A DNA stretch of 64,000 nt. Source: Burkholderiales bacterium (GTDB taxonomy: Bacteria; Pseudomonadota; Gammaproteobacteria; Burkholderiales; Burkholderiaceae_C). Location: positions 21,468 through 85,467 of the forward strand of contig CANHVY010000011.1 in assembly GCA_947464185.1 (NCBI GenBank). Reading direction: 5' to 3'. The stretch's first letter is position 1, and the number at the start of each line of letters is the position of its first letter. The translations under genes and the position numbers were made by a program. The notes below the pieces were generated by a model. The model did not search any database. It saw only the letters and a program-made list of their open reading frames with translations, and was not told the DNA's origin. Positions 55,259-64,000 of this stretch are shown here, piece by piece.

Positions 55259-56155
55259 TCAGAGCGGTAGCGACTTGATCCAATCCCGAAAGCCCGGCCC
55301 CAGTGCGGGGTGCTGCAGAGCCAGTTCCACGTTGGCCTCCAGGAAGCCTTCCTTGCTGCCGCAGTCGTAGCGTCTGCCTTCGTAGCGATAGGCAAATACT
55401 TTCTCGCGCCGCAGCAGCGAGGCGATGCCGTCGGTGAGCTGAATCTCCCCTCCCACGCCCCGGGGCTGGTTCGCAATTTCATGGAATACGCCCGGCGTGA
55501 GGATGTAGCGTCCCGCCACGCCCAGGCGTGAGGGCGCCACCTCTGGCGCGGGTTTTTCCACGATGCGCTGGATGTCCAGCATCCGGTCGTTGACGGGGTG
55601 GCCGGCGACGATGCCGTAGCGCCGGGTGTGTTCAGGAGGAACCTCCTGCACCGCGATGATGGAGGCCCGCCATTCGGCAAACTGGTCAACCATCTGCTTG
55701 AGCACGGGCGGGTTGCCCACCATCAGGTCGTCGGCCAGCAGGATGGCGAAGGGCTCGTTGCCCACCAGGCGCTGCCCGCAGAGCACGGCATGGCCAAGAC
55801 CCAGGGCCTGCGCCTGACGGACGTAAATGCACTCCATGTCGTCAGGCTTGACGCTGCGGACGATGTCCAGCAACTCCTGCTTGCCCGCCTGCTCAAGTGC
55901 CACTTCCAGCTCGAAGGTCATGTCGAAGTGATCTTCGATGGGGCGCTTGTGTCGCCCCGTGACGAAGATCATCTCCCGCACCCCGGCGGCGTAGGCCTCC
56001 TCGACTGCATACTGGATCAGCGGCTTGTCCACCACTGGCAGCATCTCCTTGGGCTGGGCCTTGGTGGCGGGGAGAAACCGCGTGCCCAGGCCGGCAACGG
56101 GGAAGATGGCTTTCTTGACCGGCATCGTGGGTGGGCGCAGGGAAGTGGCGGACAT
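55259..56155 (-). CDS. galU: UTP-glucose-1-phosphate uridylyltransferase
   Basis: A 298-residue nucleotidyltransferase that makes UDP-glucose. [36 protein letters not shown] near the N-terminus and [11 protein letters not shown] are typical. A start at 56155 with GGAG upstream adds ten residues to the commonly used MPVKK start at 56125, which lacks a ribosome site. It is 20 bases downstream of valS on the same strand. Confidence 0.93.
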   Translation of the reverse strand: MSATSLRPPTMPVKKAIFPVAGLGTRFLPATKAQPKEMLPVVDKPLIQYAVEEAYAAGVREMIFVTGRHKRPIEDHFDMTFELEVALEQAGKQELLDIVRSVKPDDMECIYVRQAQALGLGHAVLCGQRLVGNEPFAILLADDLMVGNPPVLKQMVDQFAEWRASIIAVQEVPPEHTRRYGIVAGHPVNDRMLDIQRIVEKPAPEVAPSRLGVAGRYILTPGVFHEIANQPRGVGGEIQLTDGIASLLRREKVFAYRYEGRRYDCGSKEGFLEANVELALQHPALGPGFRDWIKSLPL

Positions 56156-56174
56156 CGCAAGTCTCCAGCAGCGG

Positions 56175-59054
56175 TCAGGTGCCGCGATTGAGCCTGGACA
56201 ACTGCTCGCGCAACCGGTCCAGGGTGTGACTGTAGCCCTCCAGACGCTCACGCTCCTGCGCCACCACGGCCGCCGGTGCCCGGGCCACGAAGCTCTCGTT
56301 GCCCAGCTTGGCCTGCGCCTTGGCCATCTCGCCTTCCAGCCGGGTGATCTCCTTGCCCAGGCGCTCACGTTCTGCGGCCACGTCCACCTCGACATGCAAG
56401 GCCACGCGGGCGGCGCCCACCACGGACACCGGCGCGGAGGCCGTGGCAGCGGCGAAAGCGGCCTCTTCCGGCAGGACCCGCACCTCGCTGAGCTTGGCCA
56501 GCACCTGCAGCAGCGGCGCGGCTTCGGCGATGAAGTTGTCGCCGTGGGCCAGCAGCGGCACGCGCTGCGCCGGCGAGAGGTTCATTTCCGAGCGCAGCGC
56601 ACGCACCGCCGCCACGAGGGACTTGAGTTTGCCCACCCATTCGATGGCGGCTGCGTCCACGCGCTCCAGCTGCGCTTTCGGATAGGCAGCGTTCACCAGC
56701 CCGTGTACGTCGTCCTGGGCCTTGCGGCCGGCCACCGGGGCCACCCGTTCCCACAACTCGGCCGTGATGAAGGGGGTGAGCGGGTGCAGCAGACGCAAGA
56801 TGGTTTCCAGGGTGCGGATCAACGTGCGGCGCGTGGCGCGTTGTTCCGCCGGCCCGCCCTGCTGGATCTGCACCTTGGCGATTTCCAGGTACCAATCGCA
56901 GTACTCGTCCCAGACGAAGCTGTAGAGCGCGTTGGCCACGTTGTCCAGGCGGTACTCGGCAAAGCCCTGCTCCACCGCAGCCTCCACACGCTGGATCTCG
57001 CTGCTGATCCAGCGGTCGGCCGCCGAGAAGCGCATGTAGCCATGGAAAGGCCCGGCCGCCTGCGCCAGGCTGCCGTCGGTATTGAACACCGGCGCGGCGC
57101 ACTCTGCCTTCGTGTGCTCCTTCAGCCCGCAGTCCTGATCCTCGCAGTTCATCAGCACGAAGCGCGTGGCGTTCCACAGCTTGTTGCAGAAGTTGCGGTA
57201 GCCCTCGCAGCGCTTGGTGTCGAAATTGATGTTGCGCCCGAGGCTTGCGTAGCTGGCCATGGTGAAGCGCAGCGCGTCGGCGCCATAGGCCGGCATGCCC
57301 TCCGGGAACTCTTTCCTCACCCGCGCGGCCACCTTGGGCGCGGTCTCGGGTTTGCGCAGGCCGGTGGTGCTCTTGTAGACCAGGGTGTCCAGGTCCACGC
57401 CCTGGATCAGGTCCACCGGGTCGAGCACGTTGCCCTCGGACTTGCTCATCTTCTTGCCTTCGCTGTCGCGCACCATCCCGTGGATGTAGACGTCGCGAAA
57501 GGGCACCTGACCCGTGAAGTGGGTGGTCATCATGATCATCCGGGCCACCCAGAAGAAGATGATCTCGTAGCCGGTGACCAGCACGGAAGACGGCAGAAAA
57601 AGCGCGAGGTCCTTCGTCTGGGCGGGCCAGCCGAGTGACGAGAAAGGCACCAGGGCGGAGGAGTACCAGGTGTCCAGCACGTCCTCATCGCGCGTCAATT
57701 CACCCGCGTAACCGGCCGCCGCGGCCTTCTCGCGCGCCTCAGCCTCGCTGCGGGCCACGAAGAGCTCGCCGCCGCTGCCGTACCAGGCCGGGATCTGGTG
57801 GCCCCACCAGAGCTGGCGCGACAGGCACCAGTCCTGGATGTTGCGCATCCACTCGTTGTAGGTGTTGACCCAGTTCTCGGGCACGAATCGCACCTGGCCG
57901 GACGCCACGGCGTCGATGGCCTTGCTGGCGATGCTGCGGCCATCGGGCCCTGGCTTGTTCACGGCCATGAACCACTGGTCGGTGAGCATGGGCTCCACCA
58001 CCTGGCCCGTGCGGGCGCAGCGCGGCACCATCAGGCGGTGCTTCTTGGTCTCCACCAGCAGGCCCAGGGCCTCCAGATCGGCCACCACCTTCTTGCGCGC
58101 GTCGAAGCGGTCCAGCCCCTGGTAGGCCGCCGGGGCGTGCTCGTTGATGCGCGCGGCCAGGTCCAGCACGCCAATCATCGGCAGGCCGTGGCGCAGACCC
58201 ACTGCGTAGTCGTTGGCGTCATGCGCGGGCGTGACCTTGACCACCCCGGTGCCGAATTCGCGGTCGACATAGGCATCGGAAATCACCGGGATCTCGCGGT
58301 CGCACAGCGGCAGCTGCACCCGCTTGCCGATGAGGGACGCGTAGCGTTCGTCTTCCGGGTGCACCATGACGGCGGTGTCGCCCAGCATGGTCTCCGGCCG
58401 CGTGGTGGCCACCACCAGCGAGCCGCTGCCGTCCGACAGGGGGTAGCGGATGTGCCAGAGGAAGCCGTCTTCCTCCTCGCTTTCCACCTCCAGGTCTGAC
58501 ACCGCCGACTTCAGCACCGGGTCCCAGCTCACCAGGCGCTTGCCGCGGTAGATCAGGCCCTGCTCGTACAACTGCACGAAGGTGTCGGTGACCACGCCCG
58601 ACAGCTTGTCGTCCATGGTGAAGTACTCGTGGCCCCAGTCCACGCTGGCGCCCAGGCGGCGCATCTGTTGCGTGATGGTGGAGCCCGACTGCTCCTTCCA
58701 CTCCCACACGCGGGCCACGAAGTTCTTGCGGCCCAGGTCGTGGCGGCTGATCTTCTGCTGTTCGAGCTGCCGCTCGACCACGATCTGCGTGGCAATGCCT
58801 GCATGGTCGGTGCCCGGCACCCACAAGGTGTTGGCCCCCTTCATCCGGTGGTAGCGCGTCAGCGCATCCATGATGGTCTGGTTGAAGGCGTGCCCCATGT
58901 GCAGCACGCCCGTCACGTTGGGCGGCGGTAGCTGGATGCTGAACGAGGCCTTGCCCGGGTCGAGCGTGGGCTGGAAGGCCCCGGACTGCTCCCACAGCGG
59001 CACCCAGCGGGCCTCGATGGCAGCAGGTTCGAAGGACTTGGCGAGTTCGGTCAT
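56175..59054 (-). CDS. valS: Valyl-tRNA synthetase
   Basis: A 959-residue class I synthetase. HMGH in [17 protein letters not shown] and KMSKS in [15 protein letters not shown] are both clear; a CP1 editing domain removes threonyl-tRNA-Val. The C-terminal coiled-coil ([23 protein letters not shown]) is complete. The ATG at 59054 ([17 protein letters not shown]) matches the family. Confidence 0.97.
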   Translation of the reverse strand: MTELAKSFEPAAIEARWVPLWEQSGAFQPTLDPGKASFSIQLPPPNVTGVLHMGHAFNQTIMDALTRYHRMKGANTLWVPGTDHAGIATQIVVERQLEQQKISRHDLGRKNFVARVWEWKEQSGSTITQQMRRLGASVDWGHEYFTMDDKLSGVVTDTFVQLYEQGLIYRGKRLVSWDPVLKSAVSDLEVESEEEDGFLWHIRYPLSDGSGSLVVATTRPETMLGDTAVMVHPEDERYASLIGKRVQLPLCDREIPVISDAYVDREFGTGVVKVTPAHDANDYAVGLRHGLPMIGVLDLAARINEHAPAAYQGLDRFDARKKVVADLEALGLLVETKKHRLMVPRCARTGQVVEPMLTDQWFMAVNKPGPDGRSIASKAIDAVASGQVRFVPENWVNTYNEWMRNIQDWCLSRQLWWGHQIPAWYGSGGELFVARSEAEAREKAAAAGYAGELTRDEDVLDTWYSSALVPFSSLGWPAQTKDLALFLPSSVLVTGYEIIFFWVARMIMMTTHFTGQVPFRDVYIHGMVRDSEGKKMSKSEGNVLDPVDLIQGVDLDTLVYKSTTGLRKPETAPKVAARVRKEFPEGMPAYGADALRFTMASYASLGRNINFDTKRCEGYRNFCNKLWNATRFVLMNCEDQDCGLKEHTKAECAAPVFNTDGSLAQAAGPFHGYMRFSAADRWISSEIQRVEAAVEQGFAEYRLDNVANALYSFVWDEYCDWYLEIAKVQIQQGGPAEQRATRRTLIRTLETILRLLHPLTPFITAELWERVAPVAGRKAQDDVHGLVNAAYPKAQLERVDAAAIEWVGKLKSLVAAVRALRSEMNLSPAQRVPLLAHGDNFIAEAAPLLQVLAKLSEVRVLPEEAAFAAATASAPVSVVGAARVALHVEVDVAAERERLGKEITRLEGEMAKAQAKLGNESFVARAPAAVVAQERERLEGYSHTLDRLREQLSRLNRGT

Positions 59055-59089
59055 GGCGGGGGCGGGGCTGGTCGGGGGAGGGGCGGTTC

Positions 59090-60067
59090 TCACATCAGCA
59101 GGTGCTCGCCCGCGTTCTCGCCGCCCAGGATCACGTAGTTGACCTTCTTCAGGTCAGACAGCACGCGGCCGCCGGCGTAGGAGATGGAGCTTTGCACGTC
59201 CTCGCGCATCTCACGCAGGGTGTCGGCGAGGTGGCCCTTGATGGGCTCCAGGATGCGCTTGCCTTCCACGTGCTTGTACTCGCCTTTGTTGAAGTCGCTG
59301 GCCGAGCCGTAGTACTCTTTGTAGCGCTTGCCGTCCTCCACCACCGTCGAGCCCGGGGACTCTTCGTGGCCGGCGAACAGCGAACCGATCATCACCATGG
59401 CTGCGCCGAAGCGCACGCTCTTGGCGATGTCGCCATGGTGGCGAATGCCACCGTCCGCGATGATGGGCTTGGTGGCCACCCGGGCGCACCACTTCAGCGC
59501 GCTCAGCTGCCAGCCGCCGGTGCCGAAGCCCGTCTTCATCTTGGTGATGCAGACCTTGCCTGGACCCACGCCCACCTTGGTGGCGTCTGCACCCCAGTTC
59601 TCCAGATCGATCACGGCCTCAGGCGTGGCGACGTTGCCGGCGATGACGAAGGTTTGCGGCAGGCGCTGTTTGATGTGCTCGATGGTCTTGCGCACGCTGT
59701 CGGCGTGGCCGTGCGCGATGTCGATGGTGATGTAGTCGGCGCCCACGCCCTCGGCTGCCAGGCGGTCGATGGTGTTGAAGTCTGCCGGCTTCACCCCCGA
59801 GCTGATGGAGACGAACAGGCCCAGGTCGCGCATGCGCTTCGCATAGGCCACGTTGTCGAGGTCGAAGCGATGCATCACGTAGAAGTAGCCGTTGGCCGCC
59901 AGCCACTGGCTGATCGATTCATCGATCACCGTCTTCATGTTGGCCGGCACCACCGGCAGGGCGAACCGGCGCCCGCCGAATTCCACCGAGGCGTCGCATT
60001 CGCTGCGGCTTTCCACGCGGCATTTGCGCGGCAGCAGCAGGACGTTGTCGTAGTCGAAGATTTCCAT
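59090..60067 (-). CDS. guaC: GMP reductase
   Basis: A 325-residue TIM-barrel enzyme that converts GMP to IMP with NADPH. Catalytic C173 lies in [21 protein letters not shown] and YYGSASDFN are typical of the GuaC type and distinguish it from IMP dehydrogenase, as does the absence of the CBS pair. It links guanine and adenine nucleotide pools. It precedes valS by 35 bases on the same strand. Confidence 0.94.
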   Translation of the reverse strand: MEIFDYDNVLLLPRKCRVESRSECDASVEFGGRRFALPVVPANMKTVIDESISQWLAANGYFYVMHRFDLDNVAYAKRMRDLGLFVSISSGVKPADFNTIDRLAAEGVGADYITIDIAHGHADSVRKTIEHIKQRLPQTFVIAGNVATPEAVIDLENWGADATKVGVGPGKVCITKMKTGFGTGGWQLSALKWCARVATKPIIADGGIRHHGDIAKSVRFGAAMVMIGSLFAGHEESPGSTVVEDGKRYKEYYGSASDFNKGEYKHVEGKRILEPIKGHLADTLREMREDVQSSISYAGGRVLSDLKKVNYVILGGENAGEHLLM

Positions 60068-60318
60068 TGCAGCAGCTCCATCAAAACGGTTGAGAGCGCT
60101 TGACCGGGAGCCGGCGGGACCCTGCCCAGAAGACGCTGCAAGGCGAGGCAGCGGGGGAAGAGGTCGCCGGGCACCTGAATATGGGCCCGGTCGTCGAGTT
60201 TACCCCTGACAGAATGCTCGCCATGCATCTTGAACCACATGGGACCGCCCAAGGCCCCGAAGCCGCCTGGGAAAGCGAGGGCACCGGCGAGGTGTCTGCG
60301 CCCCCTGGGGCCACCGCC

Positions 60319-62634
60319 ATGCCCGCATCCTTGCTGCGTGGCCTGAACCCGGAGCAACTCGCAGCGGTGACCCTGCCCGCCCGTCCCGCCTTGATATTGG
60401 CCGGTGCCGGCTCGGGCAAGACGCGTGTGCTCACCACGCGCATTGCGTGGCTGCTGCAGACGGGCCAGGTCTCGCCGGCCGGCGTGATGGCTGTGACCTT
60501 CACCAACAAGGCGGCCAAGGAGATGCTCACGCGCCTGTCGGCCATGCTCCCGGTGAACGTGCGCGGCATGTGGATTGGTACCTTCCACGGCCTGTGCAAC
60601 CGCTTCCTGCGCACGCATTGGAAGCTCGCTGGACTGCCGCAGTCGTTCCAGATCCTGGACGTTCAGGATTCGCTGTCAGCCGTCAAGCGCGTCATCAAGG
60701 CGCTGCAGCTCGACGAGCAGCGCTTCGTGCCCAAGCAGGTCAGCTGGTTCATCGCCGGCAGCAAGGAAGACGGCCTGCGGCCGCGGGACATCGAGCTGCG
60801 TGACGAGCAGACGCGCAAGCTGGTCGAGATCTACCAGGCCTACGAAGACCAGTGCCAGCGCGAAGGCGTGGTCGACTTTGCCGAGCTGATGCTGCGCAGC
60901 TACGAGCTGATGCGCGATCACGATGAGGTGCGCGAGCACTACCGGCGGCGCTTCCACCACCTGCTGGTGGATGAGTTCCAGGACACCAACCGGCTGCAGT
61001 ACCGCTGGCTGCAGATGTTCGCCCCGCCGGGCACGAGCCAAGGGGTTTTCGCGGTCGGCGACGACGACCAGAGCATCTATGCCTTCCGCGGTGCCCGGGT
61101 GGGCAACATGGCCGACTTCGAGCGCGAGTACCGCGTGCAGGAGGTCATCAAGCTAGAGCGCAATTACCGATCGGCCGGCAACATCCTGGATGCCGCCAAC
61201 GAGCTGATTTCGAACAACAGCCGCCGTCTGGGCAAGAACCTGCGCACCGAATCCGGGCCGGGGGAACCGGTACGCGTGCACGAGGCCACCAGTGACTACG
61301 CCGAGGCGCAGTGGTTCCTGGAGGAAGCACAGCAGCTGCACCGCGCCGGCACGGCCCGCAGCGAGATCGCGCTGCTGTACCGCAGCAATGCGCAAAGCCG
61401 CGTGCTGGAAAGCGCACTGTTCAACGCCGGCATGCCGTACCGCGTCTACGGGGGCCTGCGCTTCTTCGAGCGGGCCGAGGTCAAGCACGCGCTGGCCTAC
61501 CTGCGGCTGCTGGAGAACCCGAACGACGACACCAGCTTCCTGCGTGTGGTGAACTTCCCCGCCCGGGGTATCGGCGCGCGCACCATCGAGCTGCTGCAGG
61601 ACGCCGCTCGCCAGAGCGGCCGCAGCCTGCACCAGAGCGTTGGCAGCGTGTCCGGCAAGGGCGGTGTGAGCCTGGTGGCCTTCGTGGGGTTGGTGGACGC
61701 GATTAGAGAGGCCACCCGGGGCCTGACGCTGCGCCAGATCATCGAGCACATGCTGCAGGCCAGCGGGCTCATCGACTTCTACCGTACCGACAAGGAAGGG
61801 CAGGACCGGCTGGAAAACCTGGAGGAGCTGGTCAACGCCGCCGAGGCCTTCGTCACCCAGGAAGGCTTCGGCAAGGACGCGGTGAGCCTGCCGGTGGACG
61901 AGGCGCTGCCCGCGCTGTCCACGCCCGACGCCGACAGTGGCGAAGTGATGTCACCGCTGGCCGCCTTCCTCACCCACGCCGCGCTGGAAGCCGGTGACAA
62001 CCAGGCCCAGGCCGGGCAGGACGCCATCCAGCTCATGACGGTGCATTCGGCCAAGGGCCTGGAGTTCGATGCCGTGTTCATCACGGGACTGGAAGAGGGC
62101 TTGTTTCCGCACGAGAACTCGCTGTCAGACGCTGACGGCCTGGAGGAGGAGCGGCGCCTGATGTATGTGGCCATCACCCGGGCTCGTCAGCGCCTGTACC
62201 TGAGCTTCAGCCAGACGCGCATGCTGCACGGCCAGACGCGCTACAACGTGCGCAGCCGCTTCTTCGACGAGCTGCCCGAGGGCGCGCTGAAGTGGCTGAC
62301 CCCGCGCACCGCCGGTTTCGGTTCGGGCTACGCGAGAGACTACCAGGCGGCCTGGGCGCGAGGTTCGGGCCTGCATTCCATCATCGGGGCCGGGCGGGTG
62401 GGTCCGGCCTCTGCGAACCCGCCCGCCGAGCAGCGTGCAGCTCAGATGTCTGGCGCAAACGCTTCGGTTGGCCGCTGGCGCTCAGGCCAGGCGGTGTTCC
62501 ACAACAAGTTCGGCGAAGGGGTGATCATCACGCTCGAAGGCTCCGGCGAGGACGCCCGGGCGCAGGTGAACTTCGGCCGCCATGGCGTGAAGTGGCTGGC
62601 GCTGGCGATTGCCAAACTCACGCCGGTGGATTGA
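60319..62634 (+). CDS. UvrD/Rep-type superfamily 1 DNA helicase
   Basis: A 771-residue (from this start) SF1A helicase. Walker A AGAGSGKT, DDDQSIYAFRGA, LERNYRSAGNILDAAN, TVHSAKGLEFDAVF and VAITRARQ are all present, the ordered motifs of UvrD/PcrA/Rep. It unwinds DNA 3' to 5' in repair and fork restart. The C-terminal motif HNKFGEGVIITLEGSG...VNFGRHGVKWLALAIAKL is the PcrA/UvrD-type RNA-polymerase-binding Tudor-like tail. The start MPASLLRGLNPEQL at 60319 is chosen by homology; longer starts at 60223 or 60214 are possible but add residues with no known counterpart. Confidence 0.92.
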   Translation: MPASLLRGLNPEQLAAVTLPARPALILAGAGSGKTRVLTTRIAWLLQTGQVSPAGVMAVTFTNKAAKEMLTRLSAMLPVNVRGMWIGTFHGLCNRFLRTHWKLAGLPQSFQILDVQDSLSAVKRVIKALQLDEQRFVPKQVSWFIAGSKEDGLRPRDIELRDEQTRKLVEIYQAYEDQCQREGVVDFAELMLRSYELMRDHDEVREHYRRRFHHLLVDEFQDTNRLQYRWLQMFAPPGTSQGVFAVGDDDQSIYAFRGARVGNMADFEREYRVQEVIKLERNYRSAGNILDAANELISNNSRRLGKNLRTESGPGEPVRVHEATSDYAEAQWFLEEAQQLHRAGTARSEIALLYRSNAQSRVLESALFNAGMPYRVYGGLRFFERAEVKHALAYLRLLENPNDDTSFLRVVNFPARGIGARTIELLQDAARQSGRSLHQSVGSVSGKGGVSLVAFVGLVDAIREATRGLTLRQIIEHMLQASGLIDFYRTDKEGQDRLENLEELVNAAEAFVTQEGFGKDAVSLPVDEALPALSTPDADSGEVMSPLAAFLTHAALEAGDNQAQAGQDAIQLMTVHSAKGLEFDAVFITGLEEGLFPHENSLSDADGLEEERRLMYVAITRARQRLYLSFSQTRMLHGQTRYNVRSRFFDELPEGALKWLTPRTAGFGSGYARDYQAAWARGSGLHSIIGAGRVGPASANPPAEQRAAQMSGANASVGRWRSGQAVFHNKFGEGVIITLEGSGEDARAQVNFGRHGVKWLALAIAKLTPVD

Positions 62635-62691
62635 CGAATCCTCGTCGCTGCGAGGGTTGCCGCGCAGCTTCCTGAAGCATGGGCGCCCGCC

Positions 62692-63501
62692 TCAAGGCGC
62701 GGCCTGAGGCCCCAGGCTGCTGCCGCCGAAGCTGTCGTTGAAGGTGAACAACAACGACACGTAGAACACCGTGGAGAAGATGAGCACGGAAGGCAACACC
62801 AGCACACCGGCCATTTCACGCGCTGAGAACAAGCCTGCCAGCAGCGCGGTGGTCACCCCGAAGGCCACGATGATGCCCAGCCAGGACATCAGGTAGACCG
62901 CAAAGGCGCCACGGCTGCGCCATACCGCCAGCGTGCTGGAAAACAAGGCCTGTGCGGGGCCTTGGTCACCCCAGTGCACCAGGGCGGGAGCGTGCCAGAA
63001 GGGCACTGACAGCGCTGCGATCAGCCCGAACCTGGACACCACACCCCAAAACAGTTGCGGGTCACGCAGCAGCGCCTCCACCTCGGCGGCCTGCCCGCCC
63101 TGGCCCATCAGGCGCTGCAGACTTTCGAACTTGCCGTCATCGATCGCGTCGCTGACCACCATGACCAGCACCGTGGCCGCCCCGTAGGCCAGGCATAGCG
63201 CCAGCTGCCGCTTGCGGCGTTGGGCGTTGCCTTTCAGGGGTGCCAGGAAATGCCCTGGATGGATGGGTTTGCCGGCCAGCGCCGCCTCGCTGGCGATCAT
63301 GAAGCCCAGGGACAGCAGTGGCAGTGCAGCCACCACCAGCACCGAACCCAGAAAAGGCAGCAGCGACAAGGCGAGGGCGGAGACCAGGAAGGCCACCAGC
63401 AGCACGCTGAAGGCCAGCGGATGCTTGCCGAACAGTCGGAATCCGTCGCGCAGCCAGCGGGCGCCCTGTGGGGCGGGAACGGGTTTGAGCAGCAGCGACA
63501 T
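62692..63501 (-). CDS. BPSS1780-family membrane protein
   Basis: A 269-residue inner-membrane protein with about six hydrophobic segments, beginning with WLRDGFRLFGKHPLAFSVLL. It resembles the BPSS1780 family common in Burkholderia and relatives, with unknown function. It follows thrB by 6 bases on the same strand, an order I recall in related genomes. Confidence 0.8.
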   Translation of the reverse strand: MSLLLKPVPAPQGARWLRDGFRLFGKHPLAFSVLLVAFLVSALALSLLPFLGSVLVVAALPLLSLGFMIASEAALAGKPIHPGHFLAPLKGNAQRRKRQLALCLAYGAATVLVMVVSDAIDDGKFESLQRLMGQGGQAAEVEALLRDPQLFWGVVSRFGLIAALSVPFWHAPALVHWGDQGPAQALFSSTLAVWRSRGAFAVYLMSWLGIIVAFGVTTALLAGLFSAREMAGVLVLPSVLIFSTVFYVSLLFTFNDSFGGSSLGPQAAP

Positions 63502-63507
63502 GAGGGT

Positions 63508-64000
63508 CTACAGCGGGGGATGCCAGGGATTGTCGATGCGCTCGCGCAGCACGCGCTCGAAGTGCGCCGGATCCTTGGGTTGCAGCATGGCTGCGTCGCG
63601 CGGCAGGAACCAGTCCCACAGGCGCGACAGCCAGAAGCGCAGCCCGGCCGCTCGCAGCAGCGCCGGCAGCAAGCGCAGCTCCAGGGGCGTGAGCAGTCGC
63701 TCGCTCTGGTAGGCGGCCAGGAAGGGCACCGCCAGTTCCTCGACCAGGCGCCCGCTATCGTGGTCGATGCACCAGTCGTTCAGGCACACCGCGACGTCGA
63801 ACAGCAGAGCGTCGGTGCCGGCGAAATAGAAGTCGAAGAAGCCGCACAGCCGGTCCTCACCCGCGCTGTCGTCGAACATCACGTTGTCGCGAAACAGGTC
63901 GGCATGGATGGGGCCGCGGGGCAGGGCGGCCGCAGCGGCGGAAGCGGCCAGCTCGCACTGGAAGGCGAGTTCGGACTGCAGCAGCCCGGCCACGCCGGGA
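63508..64000 (-). CDS. thrB: Homoserine kinase, 5' partial
   Basis: The C-terminal ~160 residues of a choline-kinase-fold homoserine kinase (ThrB type 2, usual length ~315), cut by the window edge. HADLFRDNVMFDD holds the catalytic Asp and Asn; GFFDFYFAG follows with the metal-binding Asp. It phosphorylates homoserine on the way to threonine. The frame is open at the edge, so the start is outside. Confidence 0.9.
   Translation of the reverse strand, partial: PGVAGLLQSELAFQCELAASAAAAALPRGPIHADLFRDNVMFDDSAGEDRLCGFFDFYFAGTDALLFDVAVCLNDWCIDHDSGRLVEELAVPFLAAYQSERLLTPLELRLLPALLRAAGLRFWLSRLWDWFLPRDAAMLQPKDPAHFERVLRERIDNPWHPPL

Overview
The window reads as a GC-rich, gene-dense chromosome segment from a betaproteobacterium of the order Burkholderiales, most likely the Comamonadaceae or Rubrivivax-Leptothrix group. 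The evidence is a Bug-type tripartite tricarboxylate transporter receptor, a BPSS1780-type membrane protein, a complete ccmABCDEFGH run, a CDP-6-deoxyglucoseen-reductase-like flavoprotein, an hpa meta-cleavage set and an imuA-imuB SOS pair. No tool was run, so assignments rest on motifs, gene order and memory of the families. Both ends of the window cut genes: an unknown membrane protein at the left and thrB at the right.

Layout. 0-1.5 kb: end of a membrane protein and a VapBC toxin-antitoxin pair. 1.7-7.0 kb: a DNA-damage block, with a thioredoxin overlapping a nuclease-XPD/DinG-type helicase on the minus strand and imuA-imuB on the plus strand, the two arms separated by a textbook LexA box. 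7.1-14.2 kb: an Ldh_2-type dehydrogenase and the cytochrome c maturation operon (ccmA to ccmH, all minus). 14.2-27.5 kb: housekeeping genes, including an LEA14-like lipoprotein, trpS, purN, a degenerate receiver protein, an RsmB-like methyltransferase, a fatty acid desaturase, rpmG-rpmB, trxB, a Crp/Fnr regulator, and ftsK-lolA-rarA. 27.7-31.3 kb: a livHMGF branched-chain amino acid transporter without its binding protein.

31.4-43.2 kb looks like an accessory block. It holds a ParE-type toxin-antitoxin pair with an operator set between its -35 and -10 boxes. Next come an MFS exporter, a DUF2147 protein, a small outer-membrane protein and a complete tripartite RND efflux system. A divergent NarL-type two-component system probably controls the efflux genes. 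The block ends in about 360 bases with no convincing gene.

43.2-64 kb returns to metabolic and housekeeping genes: a Bug receptor with fhs, a 2Fe-2S flavin reductase divergent from an atypical SDR, a protease-like PDZ protein that has lost its catalytic His and Asp, a rhomboid protease, and the 4-hydroxyphenylacetate/homoprotocatechuate lower pathway (hpaE-D-F-H). A tRNA-Leu(CAA), cysM, a TusA-type carrier, galU, valS, guaC, a UvrD/Rep helicase, a BPSS1780 protein and thrB follow.

The points most worth a second look are the SOS box shared by the thioredoxin-nuclease-helicase pair and an imuAB pair that has no adjacent dnaE2, the apparent pseudo-protease and pseudo-receiver, and the accessory efflux block with its probably leaderless, self-regulated toxin-antitoxin operon.
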